DNA from: Bacteroidales bacterium
GTDB lineage: Bacteria; Bacteroidota; Bacteroidia; Bacteroidales; FEN-979
Assembly: GCA_028706295.1 (NCBI GenBank)
Contig: JAQWBQ010000040.1
Span: 1 to 34,055, forward strand
Length of the DNA stretch: 34,055 bases
Reading direction: 5' to 3'
Below, piece after piece: positions 17,194-26,051 of this stretch (position 1 is the first letter of the stretch; each line of letters begins with the position of its first letter). The position numbers were made by a program, and so were the translations under genes. The notes under the pieces are model-generated. The model did no database searches. It saw only the letters and a program-made list of their open reading frames with translations, and was not told the DNA's origin.

Positions 17194-19107
17194 TCACGGA
17201 TTATTAAGGATGCAGCGTAATGAAAAACCGCTTGCTTTGCTGCCATATTCATTAATATACAAAGAACCGCTGCTGATAAAAAGAAATTTTCCGCTTTCGG
17301 TGTATGCCTGTGAATTGCTCCAGTAATTTCCATCAGTGCCCCTGTTTGAAAGAAAACCGCCCCAGTTTTTCAATGATCCGGCTGCGTGCATCTTCAAAGG
17401 AGAATTATAAACACTATAAAGATTATTCCATGATCCATTAATCTTTACATTCATCCATTCCGTTTTTGTCGGGATCCTCCATCCGCTTCCAAGTAAAAGG
17501 CTACAGGGGTCATTGCCCGGTTGCCAGTCGGATGATTCACTAATATTGTTGCTCCAGTTTGTGTTGGGAAGCCTTGAAGTACCGTCATGTCTGAAACCCT
17601 GCTTGCGATTGAATTGCCAGTACCAACCCGCGGAAGCCTCTGTCGCGTCATTTTTGCTTCCTGCCTGTTGACTTGCACCCAGATTCTGGGTAATCCAGCA
17701 TTTTGAGGGCTCGCCCGGAATACCAGACGTTGTTCCGTAACTGACGGTTTTGGTTATCGGTGCAACATTTCCGGCAACATGTTCAACAGTTAAAACATTA
17801 CCACAAGCAAAAAGGGCAGGTTCCACCGGGCCGGAAAACATTGTTGCCGCCACCTCAGCTCCCTGTAAAATGCCTCCCGAGGAGACCGGGATCACGGCAA
17901 AGCTAATATACTTTGTCAAATCCGCCTCTTGCAAGGTATAGGTAATCCCCGTCGCACCGGCTATCTGGATCCCTCCGGAGCCATTGACATCATCCGATCG
18001 ATACCATTTATATATAGAGGACCCCTCAGTATCCCCGTCCTGATCATAAAAATTGTAATTACCGGTCAGAATCTGACCGACCCGGGTTACTCCGGTTTGT
18101 CCAACAGCGCTTGCTACCGGAGGATGGTTTTCCGGTCCGTTGAAAGGAATTACCAGGTCAGCTCCTGTGGTGCAGTTTCCAAGCGCAAAGTCAACTACCC
18201 CGTCCGTACCTGAAAATAGGCTCTGTGAATCAAGGATGCTCCACGTATGAAACCATTGATATTCAAAAATATTATTATTGTTCAATACCATCACACTCAA
18301 TCTGAATTCGAAACTATCCCTTTTATTAAGTCGGTCGGGATACCGGACTGTTAAGGGAAGTAAAATTGCCGAAGTGGAATTATTATTATAAATACCCATT
18401 GAGCTGTCATTTCTGAATACCTCAATCTGAAAGATCGCGGGTAAATCAAGTAAAACGTTCTGATTCCCGCCTAAAACAGCCGAATAAGGTGAATTATAAT
18501 AAGATGTCAAATTGGAAATACAAATATCTCCGAAAAAATGCGCCTCCCTGACAACGGTCTGGCTGATCTCAAAATATTCGAAACCAAAGTTCTCAAAGTG
18601 AGCTTCATCATAACAGACCAGTTCCATTTCCATCACGTTCTTTTTAAAAGGGCTGACGGTAAACTCCTGATTCAGCCATGAACTCACAAGTGAAGCATAA
18701 GGCGCTCCCTGATGAACAGCCGCCGCAATAATAATGTCGTCGGTTTTGTCATTTGGAGTCTGTTGGTCATTCTTCAGGATGAAGTCATGGATGATGTACT
18801 CACCGGGTAGTAACTTTATTGAATTCGTGTATGGTTTACCGTCCAGATAAAACACATAAGCTTCCAATTTTGAAATAGTGGCCTCGGCTTTCTTTTCAAG
18901 AGTCACTTCAATATAGCTGGCAGCAGCGCCTTCATTCATGCATTCAGGGGTATCCTTCAGTCCCGACGGACTTCCGCCTGCAACAAGATTAAAATTCACC
19001 TCGTAAAACGCCGCGTTACCATCAGATTCTGACAATTTATTACAAGCCACCATTCCGGTCAGAAAGAGGATAGTCAGTATATAAGTTCGAAACACGCGGG
19101 AAATCAC
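17194..19107 (-). CDS. Lipoprotein with Ig-like and C-terminal FISUMP domain
   Basis: This 637-residue predicted lipoprotein (lipobox MVAC, Cys22) starts at GTG 19105-19107, preceded by AGG at a workable distance; no ATG lies nearby in frame. Three parts are visible. Residues about 30-320 are the module shared with the 15514-17022 product, with cysteines 56, 165, 196 and 312. Residues about 335-425 are an Ig-like repeat of the type YNFYDQDGDTEGSSIYKWYR ... GATGITYTL. Residues about 435-637 form a FISUMP domain (Fibrobacter succinogenes major paralogous domain, TIGR02145): CWITQNLGASQ, GWRIPTKTEW, GNYWSNSQ and the closing GFSLRCI. FISUMP function is unknown but is linked to surface proteins. 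It starts 23 nt after the LruC gene ends, so the two are probably co-transcribed. Confidence 0.85.
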   Translation of the reverse strand: MISRVFRTYILTILFLTGMVACNKLSESDGNAAFYEVNFNLVAGGSPSGLKDTPECMNEGAAASYIEVTLEKKAEATISKLEAYVFYLDGKPYTNSIKLLPGEYIIHDFILKNDQQTPNDKTDDIIIAAAVHQGAPYASLVSSWLNQEFTVSPFKKNVMEMELVCYDEAHFENFGFEYFEISQTVVREAHFFGDICISNLTSYYNSPYSAVLGGNQNVLLDLPAIFQIEVFRNDSSMGIYNNNSTSAILLPLTVRYPDRLNKRDSFEFRLSVMVLNNNNIFEYQWFHTWSILDSQSLFSGTDGVVDFALGNCTTGADLVIPFNGPENHPPVASAVGQTGVTRVGQILTGNYNFYDQDGDTEGSSIYKWYRSDDVNGSGGIQIAGATGITYTLQEADLTKYISFAVIPVSSGGILQGAEVAATMFSGPVEPALFACGNVLTVEHVAGNVAPITKTVSYGTTSGIPGEPSKCWITQNLGASQQAGSKNDATEASAGWYWQFNRKQGFRHDGTSRLPNTNWSNNISESSDWQPGNDPCSLLLGSGWRIPTKTEWMNVKINGSWNNLYSVYNSPLKMHAAGSLKNWGGFLSNRGTDGNYWSNSQAYTESGKFLFISSGSLYINEYGSKASGFSLRCILNNP

Positions 19108-19130
19108 GACGACCTGATTATACGATTTTC

Positions 19131-21326
19131 TTATGGATGCCAGATGTTGGCGCTATTCCTGTAACCGGTAAGATCAAGGTACCAGTCGGGATAGAGGGTG
19201 CCGTTTGATTGTGCCCAGGTTGCGAAATAGTTGTAGGCTTCAAGAATGCTAACCTTCTCCCAGGGATAGTCGAATAGAACCGGAAGGTTCAGCGCCCAGG
19301 GGAGGTTGTTCTGTGTCTTGTAAAACCTGCCGAACGCCGGTATGCTGTTATCATCATCGGTCCCGAAATAGGGGCAGTTGGCTGCATAACTGGTCGGTAT
19401 GTAATTCGGAAGATGTACTTCAGCCTGCCGCTCCATGTTCCTGATCAGGAATGGATTATAAGGAGGAGCCCCGATTACGGTTGTAAGTAACGGAGTTGTA
19501 AGATGGATATTCAGGGTCACTGAATCAGCAGTGCCAACCGGAGCGCCTTTTTCTGTGTTGAAGAAAAATGATGAACCTGCACGATGAATCACATTGTCGG
19601 CATCATCGAAGGCAATCACAACTGCTTTATCCTGCCCGCTTTCAGTACCATTAGCCGAAAGCACAACGTAACTGTGTTTTATGTTGTATCCGGTCACAGA
19701 GGCAATATCCGAAGGAACAAGATTGTCGAACTGGATACCGAATCCATTTTTAAAACTGGCTCCAGCCGCCTTTACCAAAAGCTTTATGACAATATCGGTC
19801 ACTTTATTCTGATTGTTGGTAACCAGTTTGAATTTATAAGCCATCACCAGGTCGTTTACATCATAGTCGCCCTTTGCAGGCCACAGATCCTCGTAAACTG
19901 CCGTTCCGGTTACCCAGTTATTCACAGGGGGCGGCGGTGGCGGCGGCGGTGGGGTGATCCCGCCCCCGTTGCATTCGGTACCTGGAATCGAGTTGATAAT
20001 ATTTGCAAAAGAAACAAAGGTGGCACCACCCGTGAAATTGGAGGGTCCGCCATGCGCGGGAACCAGGATACCATTGGTCTGGGAAGCCTCAATCGTCCCG
20101 GTGATCACATTGGGTCCGTCAAAACGAAAATCTTCATATACCTTGATGGAGTTTCTGGTACCCGGGGCAGCAACCGTCGTTATACCGGTGATATCAGCAT
20201 TGATCGTCAGATCAAGGGTCTCTATCATGGATTGATCAATCAATTTCATAAAACCCGTTCCACCCTGGACCTTTAATTCCTGATAACACCTGATATATCC
20301 CGATTGATTGGTGAATTCGCAGTTATTCAGATGGAAATTCTGATGGGCAATGAGTTTACATGCATTCAGAAAAATACTGTTGTTGCAATTCATATCACCC
20401 ATCACTTCGATGGTCTTGTAATTCTCAACCCAGTTTATGGCATTCCAGTGCGTGGTGAAAAGAATGTAACCGTAATTGATGAGGTGGCCATTACTTCCAT
20501 TCATATTGCACTGCCCGTAAAAAGTCATGGTACCATAATTTTCAAGGAGGTCCTGACCGGTGTAGTTGGCGTCGATATGACAGATACCCCAGTTTGAAAA
20601 AGTAGAATTATCGTTTTTGCTGACAGTCACCGGATCCGACGCACTGCCTACCACACCGGTCGCGGAGACTTGAACGTAACTCTCAGGTTTTCCGTTCCCG
20701 TTCTGTCCCAGATCGATCGATCCGGTGAACACCCCGCAAATAATAAGCGTGCCATCTTTAACCGTGACATCACCTGAATATGATGTGGTAACATAGTAGG
20801 TATTCCCGTCGTTAATGGTTTTTGCAGCACTTCCCGTGAGGGTGTAGGCCGGCGTCGCTCCGCTGCAATCGGGCCCAGGTTTTACGACAAACATGCTTTT
20901 TGCATCCGAAGGCGTAAAGATATGATTGATGCTTTCTGTTACAGGCAAAACAACGATCTGGGTCGTTGCATTCCATGGAACCAGCTGTACATATACCTCT
21001 TTAACAGCCGTCGGAATCCGGATTTTGGCCAACATGGGAGAATTGTTACCGGCAAATCCGTTGAAAAGAACGGATGCATCCTTGGCAGGATCGCCGTCAT
21101 AAACGGTAACACTGTTGTACTGATAGATTACGTCCGGAAAATTCATCCCGATATTAAATGTGACTTCCTGCGAAAGCTCCCAGTTAAAATTAGAGGAGAC
21201 TTTCAGATCATCCATCGATTTGACCTTTTCAACCGTCGGTGTTTCTATCAGTTCCTTGTTACACCCCGCAAGAAACAGACCCGATAGTAAGGCAAGAAAC
21301 AGATATTTTTTTGCTGACTTTTTCAT
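19131..21326 (-). CDS. LruC-domain lipoprotein
   Basis: The start is placed at ATG 21324-21326 (MKKSAKKYLFLALLSGLFLA), because the longer open frame begins inside the promoter box. This gives 731 residues, with a lipobox LAGC at Cys22. After an N-terminal beta domain (about 45-145), residues about 160-450 have repeated short strands and Asn/Gly turns (LLENYGTMTFYGQCNMNGSN, INYGYILF) that suggest a right-handed beta-helix or related repeat. A nine-proline linker (459-467) leads to an LruC domain (TIGR04456, about 470-731) with the hallmark VYEDLWPAKGDYDVNDLVM and ERQAEVHLPNY. LruC domains are found in surface proteins of Leptospira and Bacteroidetes; a biochemical role is not known. It is the first gene of the accessory block. 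Confidence 0.85.
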   Translation of the reverse strand: MKKSAKKYLFLALLSGLFLAGCNKELIETPTVEKVKSMDDLKVSSNFNWELSQEVTFNIGMNFPDVIYQYNSVTVYDGDPAKDASVLFNGFAGNNSPMLAKIRIPTAVKEVYVQLVPWNATTQIVVLPVTESINHIFTPSDAKSMFVVKPGPDCSGATPAYTLTGSAAKTINDGNTYYVTTSYSGDVTVKDGTLIICGVFTGSIDLGQNGNGKPESYVQVSATGVVGSASDPVTVSKNDNSTFSNWGICHIDANYTGQDLLENYGTMTFYGQCNMNGSNGHLINYGYILFTTHWNAINWVENYKTIEVMGDMNCNNSIFLNACKLIAHQNFHLNNCEFTNQSGYIRCYQELKVQGGTGFMKLIDQSMIETLDLTINADITGITTVAAPGTRNSIKVYEDFRFDGPNVITGTIEASQTNGILVPAHGGPSNFTGGATFVSFANIINSIPGTECNGGGITPPPPPPPPPVNNWVTGTAVYEDLWPAKGDYDVNDLVMAYKFKLVTNNQNKVTDIVIKLLVKAAGASFKNGFGIQFDNLVPSDIASVTGYNIKHSYVVLSANGTESGQDKAVVIAFDDADNVIHRAGSSFFFNTEKGAPVGTADSVTLNIHLTTPLLTTVIGAPPYNPFLIRNMERQAEVHLPNYIPTSYAANCPYFGTDDDNSIPAFGRFYKTQNNLPWALNLPVLFDYPWEKVSILEAYNYFATWAQSNGTLYPDWYLDLTGYRNSANIWHP
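19926..19968. repeat. GGC/GGT microsatellite coding the polyproline linker
   Basis: A G/C-only tract of repeated GGC and GGT triplets on the plus strand encodes nine prolines on the minus strand, the hinge before the LruC domain. Such tracts can change length by slippage. Confidence 0.7.
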
Positions 21327-21382
21327 ATGATCCGGTGTTATTGTGAATTCAATTGTTTTACTTATCATAACTAATTGGATCA

Positions 21383-21412
21383 CAAATATATATTAAGAGA
21401 TTTCGGCCGAAA
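21383..21412 (-). promoter_or_regulatory. -7 box and palindrome in front of the LruC-FISUMP operon
   Basis: On the minus strand TATATTTG (21383-21390) matches TAnnTTTG. The best -33 TTG (21415-21417) is 24 nt away, longer than usual. Between them lies the perfect 12-bp palindrome TTTCGGCCGAAA (21401-21412), placed where a repressor could block RNA polymerase. The leader would be about 50 nt. Confidence 0.55.
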
Positions 21413-21669
21413 AGCAAGAATTAGTAACTGTTACCAAATCACGGCTAAGTGTATCCGGAATTTTAGTATGTGGGTATTGTTTAAAAAATGGATCAAGTGA
21501 TTATATATCAAACAAATACAAAACGTTCTCTGTATCCGTTTTCCGGGTAAGTGTAGCAGTTTTCAAATAAATCGTAGGTCTTTTTCCGGGTATGTGTGAC
21601 TTTTAAAATTTGAATTTCTTCGCTATCAGATATTGTTATCAACATCCCGGTGAATTCGACATTATCCCG

Positions 21670-21677
21670 TACTTTTG
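21670..21677 (+). promoter_or_regulatory. -7 box of the uvrD promoter
   Basis: TACTTTTG matches TAnnTTTG and lies 17 nt before the uvrD ATG, which would give a leader of about 10 nt. No TTG is found at the expected -33 spacing, so only half of the promoter is supported. Confidence 0.55.
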
Positions 21678-21694
21678 TACACAGAAAAAAAGTC

Positions 21695-24016
21695 ATGCCG
21701 AACAAGAATTTCCTCGCCGATCTGAACGATTCTCAAAAGGCTGCCGTCACTGCCACCGAAGGGCCCGTCATGGTCATAGCCGGAGCGGGATCGGGTAAGA
21801 CCCGGGCCTTGACCTACCGGGTGGCCTGGCTCATTGATAAAGGGGTGGACCCGTTCCATATTCTCGCGCTGACATTTACCAATAAAGCTGCACGGGAAAT
21901 GAAGGAACGGATCACAAGTCTCGTCGGGACAGAAGCCCGCAATGTGTGGATGGGTACTTTTCATTCCGTCTTTGCACGTGTATTGCGCGTAGAAGGTCAT
22001 CGGTTGGGATACCCGTCGAACTATACGATCTACGATACAGATGATACCAAAAGGGTGATTAAAAACCTGATAAAGGAAAATAACCTGGACGATAAAACCT
22101 ATCAGCCCGGTTATATACTCCAGCGTATCTCTGCTGCCAAAACCAGCCTGCTGTCATCTGAAGAATATAACGATAATCCTGAAATCAAGGAATATGATGC
22201 TTCCGCGGGAAAACCCCTGACCGGTATGTTGTACTCGCAATATCAGGGCCGTCTGAAAAGGGCATCGGCAATGGACTTCGACGACCTTCTGTTCAATATG
22301 AACATCCTCCTTCGCGATTACCCCGACGTCCTGTATAAATACCAGCAAAAGTTCCATTATATCCTTGTTGATGAATACCAGGATACCAACTATGCCCAGT
22401 ACCTGATCATTAAAAAACTTGCCGCAAACAATGAGAACATCTGTGTGGTGGGAGATGATGCCCAGAGCATCTATGCCTTCAGGGGGGCAAATATTCAGAA
22501 TATCCTCAATTTCAGGAATGATTATCCCGATCATCAGGTTTTCAAACTGGAGCAAAATTACCGGTCGACCAAAAACATCGTCGGGGCTGCAAACCACATC
22601 ATTGCGCATAATAAAAACCAGATCTACAAAGAAATCTGGACAGAAAATTCCGATGGGCAACTAATCCAGCTGATCAAGGCTTCGACCGACAATGAAGAGG
22701 CCAGTCTTATTGCCCAGTCCATCTTTGAAAATAAAATGAATCAACAATTGCAAAATTCGGATTTTGCAATTTTGTACCGTACCAATGCCCAGTCACGGAC
22801 ACATGAAGAGGCCCTTCGACGACTGAATATACCCTGCCGGATCTATGGCGGACTCTCTTTTTACCAGCGAAAGGAGGTAAAAGATATGCTTGCCTATTTC
22901 CGCCTTACCATCAATCCCAGGGATGAAGATGCACTGCTCCGGGTCATCAACTATCCGGCCAGGGGAATAGGGAAAACCACCATTGAGAAGCTGCTTGTCT
23001 ATGCTGATGAACAAAAGAAAAGCATTTATGAACTGATGGAACATCCGGTCAGGGAAGCCATTTTACCCGATGGAACCCTTCAGAAAGTCCGCGGGTTCAT
23101 TACCATGATAAAAAGTTTTACGACGCTGCTACCCACGAAAAATGCCTATGAACTTGCCCGCCATATTGCCGGATCATCAGGTCTGATGAAGGAATTGTAT
23201 GACGATAAAACTCCTGAAGGCGTAAGCCGTTTTGAGAATCTGGAAGAGTTACTGAATGCAATCAAGGAATTTTCCGAATCCCCGCGTACCCTTATGGAAA
23301 CCGGCGAAATTGAATCGAACGTAATCCGGACGCTCGACGAATTCATGCAGGATGTTGCGCTGATCACTGATGCCGATAAAGACACCGATGACGACGGAAA
23401 CAAAGTCACACTCATGACCATCCACTCCGCAAAAGGACTCGAGTTTCCGTTTGTTTATGTTGTTGGAATGGAAGAAAACCTGTTCCCTTCCATTCAATCA
23501 CTGAACTCCAGAACTGATCTTGAAGAAGAGCGCAGGCTCTTTTATGTGGCCGTGACAAGGGCCCGGCAGAAACTGACCCTTTCCTATGCAGAAAACAGGT
23601 ACCGCTGGGGCACTCCGGTAATGTGCGAACCCAGCAGATTTCTGGCCGAAATTCCCGAAAAATTCATCGACTTGCCCAAAAGGCCTGTTTATGAAAAGAA
23701 AGGATTCCCGATCGATGGGAACTGGTCTCTTTCGTTGTCCGGGATCGATCTGCCTCCCAAAAAGCCAGTGGTTCCCAAAAACTTTATGAAAGTGCCCCCC
23801 GGACCTGTTAGGGATGCAGGATCACCCATGCCAGGAACTGTTTCAGATATTGAAGAAATACGGACCGGCATGGAAGTAATGCACGAACGGTTTGGTAAAG
23901 GGAAAGTGGTCTCGGTCGAAGGTGTCGGCCCCAATAAAAAAGCAACCGTATTTTTTCCCGAAATCGGTCAGAAACAACTACTCCTCCGGTTCGCCAGGCT
24001 TCGGATCATTGAATAA
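21695..24016 (+). CDS. uvrD: ATP-dependent 3'-5' DNA helicase, UvrD/PcrA family
   Basis: This superfamily 1A helicase unwinds DNA in excision repair, in mismatch repair, and in removal of proteins from DNA. The start is ATG 21695-21697 (MPNKNFLADLNDSQ); upstream codons would lie across the -7 box. The 773 residues show all helicase motifs: Q-motif LNDSQKAAV, Walker A GAGSGKT (30-36), Ia TFTNKAAREM, II DEYQDT (226-231), III GDDAQSIYAFRGA (253-265), IV QNYRST (287-292), V TIHSAKGLEF (575-584) and VI EERRLFYVAVTRA (611-623). The C-terminus (about 725-773) is the Tudor-like RNA-polymerase-binding module of PcrA/UvrD, with VMHERFGKGKVVSVEG. The family assignment is certain; PcrA and UvrD are not separable here. 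Confidence 0.97.
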   Translation: MPNKNFLADLNDSQKAAVTATEGPVMVIAGAGSGKTRALTYRVAWLIDKGVDPFHILALTFTNKAAREMKERITSLVGTEARNVWMGTFHSVFARVLRVEGHRLGYPSNYTIYDTDDTKRVIKNLIKENNLDDKTYQPGYILQRISAAKTSLLSSEEYNDNPEIKEYDASAGKPLTGMLYSQYQGRLKRASAMDFDDLLFNMNILLRDYPDVLYKYQQKFHYILVDEYQDTNYAQYLIIKKLAANNENICVVGDDAQSIYAFRGANIQNILNFRNDYPDHQVFKLEQNYRSTKNIVGAANHIIAHNKNQIYKEIWTENSDGQLIQLIKASTDNEEASLIAQSIFENKMNQQLQNSDFAILYRTNAQSRTHEEALRRLNIPCRIYGGLSFYQRKEVKDMLAYFRLTINPRDEDALLRVINYPARGIGKTTIEKLLVYADEQKKSIYELMEHPVREAILPDGTLQKVRGFITMIKSFTTLLPTKNAYELARHIAGSSGLMKELYDDKTPEGVSRFENLEELLNAIKEFSESPRTLMETGEIESNVIRTLDEFMQDVALITDADKDTDDDGNKVTLMTIHSAKGLEFPFVYVVGMEENLFPSIQSLNSRTDLEEERRLFYVAVTRARQKLTLSYAENRYRWGTPVMCEPSRFLAEIPEKFIDLPKRPVYEKKGFPIDGNWSLSLSGIDLPPKKPVVPKNFMKVPPGPVRDAGSPMPGTVSDIEEIRTGMEVMHERFGKGKVVSVEGVGPNKKATVFFPEIGQKQLLLRFARLRIIE

Positions 24017-24042
24017 AATCCGGCCGCCTCGAGTAAAAATAG

Positions 24043-24050
24043 TATCTTTG
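24043..24050 (+). promoter_or_regulatory. -7 box upstream of the DUF4290-murA pair
   Basis: TATCTTTG matches TAnnTTTG and lies 23 nt before the DUF4290 start codon, beyond the uvrD stop. No TTG was found at the expected -33 distance. Confidence 0.5.
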
Positions 24051-24073
24051 CAAAAAAGAACAAAATAGAAATC

Positions 24074-24736
24074 ATGGAATACAATACAACGCGCGAAGCC
24101 ATGTTCATCCCGGAATATGGAAGGAACATCCAACGGATGATCCAGTACATCTGTACAATTGAAGACCGGGAAAAAAGAAACCAGGCTGCGAAATTCATCA
24201 TCAACGTTATGGCCCAGATGCATCCGGGCGTAAAGGAATCGGGCGATTATAAACATAAACTTTGGGACCACCTGTTCATCATTTCCGATTTTAAACTTGA
24301 CGTTGATGCTCCCTTCCCTCCGCCCCCTCCCCTCTCCCTGAGTACCAAGCCGGAACATCTTTCCTATCATGACAAAGAGATTGAATTCAAGCATTATGGT
24401 AAAAATATTGCCCTGATGATTGAAAAAGCAACAGAATATACTGAAGGAGCCGAAAAGGATGCACTGGTTCATGCGATTGCAAACCATATGAAAAAATCCT
24501 ACCTTAACTGGAACCGCGAATCAGTAAACGATGAGTTGATCGAAAAACACCTTGAGATACTGTCAAAAGACCAACTGAAACTTCACCAGGATTTCCGATT
24601 TACCCACACAAACGATATCCTGGCTCAAAACCAAAAGAGAAAGCCTTTTCGTCAGGGACCTGAAAGAAATTTCAATAAACAGGGTTTTCCAAAACAGAAT
24701 TTCAATTCCCAACGCGGTCGCAATAAACCCCAATGA
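24074..24736 (+). CDS. DUF4290 family protein
   Basis: The 220-residue soluble protein matches the Bacteroidetes-specific DUF4290 family: MEYNTTREAMFIPEYGRNIQ at the start, AKFIINVMAQMHPGVKES (about 39-56), a tract of five prolines near residue 82, and EFKHYGKNIALMIEKATEYT in the second half. The last 40 residues are basic and rich in Gln, Asn, Arg and Phe (PFRQGPERNFNKQGFPKQ), like disordered RNA-binding tails. Its TGA overlaps the murA ATG by the ATGA pattern, so the two are translationally coupled. This suggests, but does not prove, a role related to cell-wall precursor synthesis. No enzymatic motif is visible. Confidence 0.88.
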   Translation: MEYNTTREAMFIPEYGRNIQRMIQYICTIEDREKRNQAAKFIINVMAQMHPGVKESGDYKHKLWDHLFIISDFKLDVDAPFPPPPPLSLSTKPEHLSYHDKEIEFKHYGKNIALMIEKATEYTEGAEKDALVHAIANHMKKSYLNWNRESVNDELIEKHLEILSKDQLKLHQDFRFTHTNDILAQNQKRKPFRQGPERNFNKQGFPKQNFNSQRGRNKPQ

Positions 24737-26043
24737 GTTCATTTGAAATCTGCGGGGGGCACAGGCTCCGGGGCGAAATTCAACCCCAGGGCGCTAAAAA
24801 CGAAGCACTTCAGGTGATCTGTGCCTGCCTTCTCACAGAAGAGAAGGTTACCATCCACAATGTACCCGATATCCTTGATGTTAACCGGCTTATCGGACTT
24901 CTCGGATCACTTGGGGTTTTGGTTACCAAAACTGACGCTCATTCGTGGTCATTTGAAGCACGTTCAATCCACTTTGATTTTCTGAAGACCGATGAATTCC
25001 GGAAAAAAGTGGCAAGTCTGAGGGGATCCATCATGATCCTCGGACCGCTGTTGGCCCGCTTTGGAAAAGGATCTGTTTACATCCCGGGAGGTGATAAAAT
25101 CGGGCGGCGTCGGCTTGATACCCATTTTCTGGGTCTGCAGAAGTTGGGCGCCAGATTCGATTACAAGCCAGAGGACCAGATGTTTTCCGTTGAAGCTCCC
25201 AACCTGACCGGGACCTATATGCTCCTCGATGAGGCATCCGTTACCGGCACTGCCAACATCATCATGGCCGCGGTCATGGCTCGGGGTGAAACAACCATTT
25301 TCAACGCAGCCTGCGAACCATATATCTCACAACTTTGCCGGATGCTTGTTTCAATGGGTGCATCCATCCAGGGAATCGGATCAAATCTGATTACCATCCG
25401 GGGGGTGGAACAAATGCACGGCACCACGCATACACTGCTGGCCGACATGATCGAGGTTGGGAGTTTCATAGGTCTTGCTGCAATGACCGGTTCAGAGATT
25501 ACCATCAAAAATGTAAATTACCAAAGCCTGGGAATCATTCCCGACGTTTTCCGCCGGCTTGGTATCACGGTCCGGAATGTAAACGACGACATTCTCGTAC
25601 CCTCCCAGGATCATTATGAGGTAGAATCTTTCATGGACGGATCCATTATGACCATCGCTGATGCTCCCTGGCCCGGATTCACACCCGACCTCATCAGCAT
25701 CGTTCTGGTTGTAGCCACACAAGCCAGGGGAAGTGTACTGATCCACCAGAAAATGTTCGAAAGTCGTCTGTTTTTTGTAGATAAACTGATCGACATGGGA
25801 GCAAAAATCATCCTGTGTGATCCGCATCGTGCAACTGTGATCGGCCTTGATCACACCCATCCGTTGAAGGGTATCAGAATGTCTTCGCCCGATATCAGAG
25901 CAGGTGTCGCCCTCCTGATCTCAGCACTGTCAGCTTCAGGAATCAGTATTATCGATAATATTGAACAAATTGACCGGGGTTATCAGGATATCGATAAAAG
26001 ACTGCAATCACTCGGAGCAAAAATCAAAAGAATTGAAGGCTGA
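24733..26043 (+). CDS. murA: UDP-N-acetylglucosamine 1-carboxyvinyltransferase MurA, Asp type
   Basis: MurA adds enolpyruvate from PEP to UDP-GlcNAc, the first committed step of peptidoglycan synthesis, in the cytoplasm. The 436-residue length and the two-lobed EPSP-synthase-like sequence fit. Catalytic Lys22-Asn23 are seen in GAKNEAL, and PGFTPD holds the conserved Asp319 (Asp305 in E. coli numbering). The active-site loop reads PGGDKIGRR, with Asp121 at the position of E. coli Cys115, the residue alkylated by fosfomycin. Asp at this site is known in mycobacteria, chlamydia and Borrelia, where it makes MurA fosfomycin-insensitive and stays active. The gene is coupled to the DUF4290 gene by an ATGA overlap. 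Confidence 0.97.
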   Translation: MSSFEICGGHRLRGEIQPQGAKNEALQVICACLLTEEKVTIHNVPDILDVNRLIGLLGSLGVLVTKTDAHSWSFEARSIHFDFLKTDEFRKKVASLRGSIMILGPLLARFGKGSVYIPGGDKIGRRRLDTHFLGLQKLGARFDYKPEDQMFSVEAPNLTGTYMLLDEASVTGTANIIMAAVMARGETTIFNAACEPYISQLCRMLVSMGASIQGIGSNLITIRGVEQMHGTTHTLLADMIEVGSFIGLAAMTGSEITIKNVNYQSLGIIPDVFRRLGITVRNVNDDILVPSQDHYEVESFMDGSIMTIADAPWPGFTPDLISIVLVVATQARGSVLIHQKMFESRLFFVDKLIDMGAKIILCDPHRATVIGLDHTHPLKGIRMSSPDIRAGVALLISALSASGISIIDNIEQIDRGYQDIDKRLQSLGAKIKRIEG

Positions 26044-26051
26044 CAAATTGT

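Larger units (their letters stand above)
21327..21694. other. Divergent intergenic region between LruC gene and uvrD
   Basis: This 368-nt gap holds the LruC promoter on one side and the uvrD -7 box on the other. In between are two near-identical 16-bp direct repeats, TTTTCCGGGTAAGTGT (21539-21554) and TTTTCCGGGTATGTGT (21582-21597), 43 nt apart. Related GTATGTGG and CTAAGTGT words occur at 21466 and 21445. Open frames across it have no family resemblance. Confidence 0.5.

Noticed and set aside
19584-20276. 230-codon plus-strand frame opposite the LruC gene
   Set aside because: It is a mirror of the repetitive beta-strand coding sequence; it shows no start signal or known motif.
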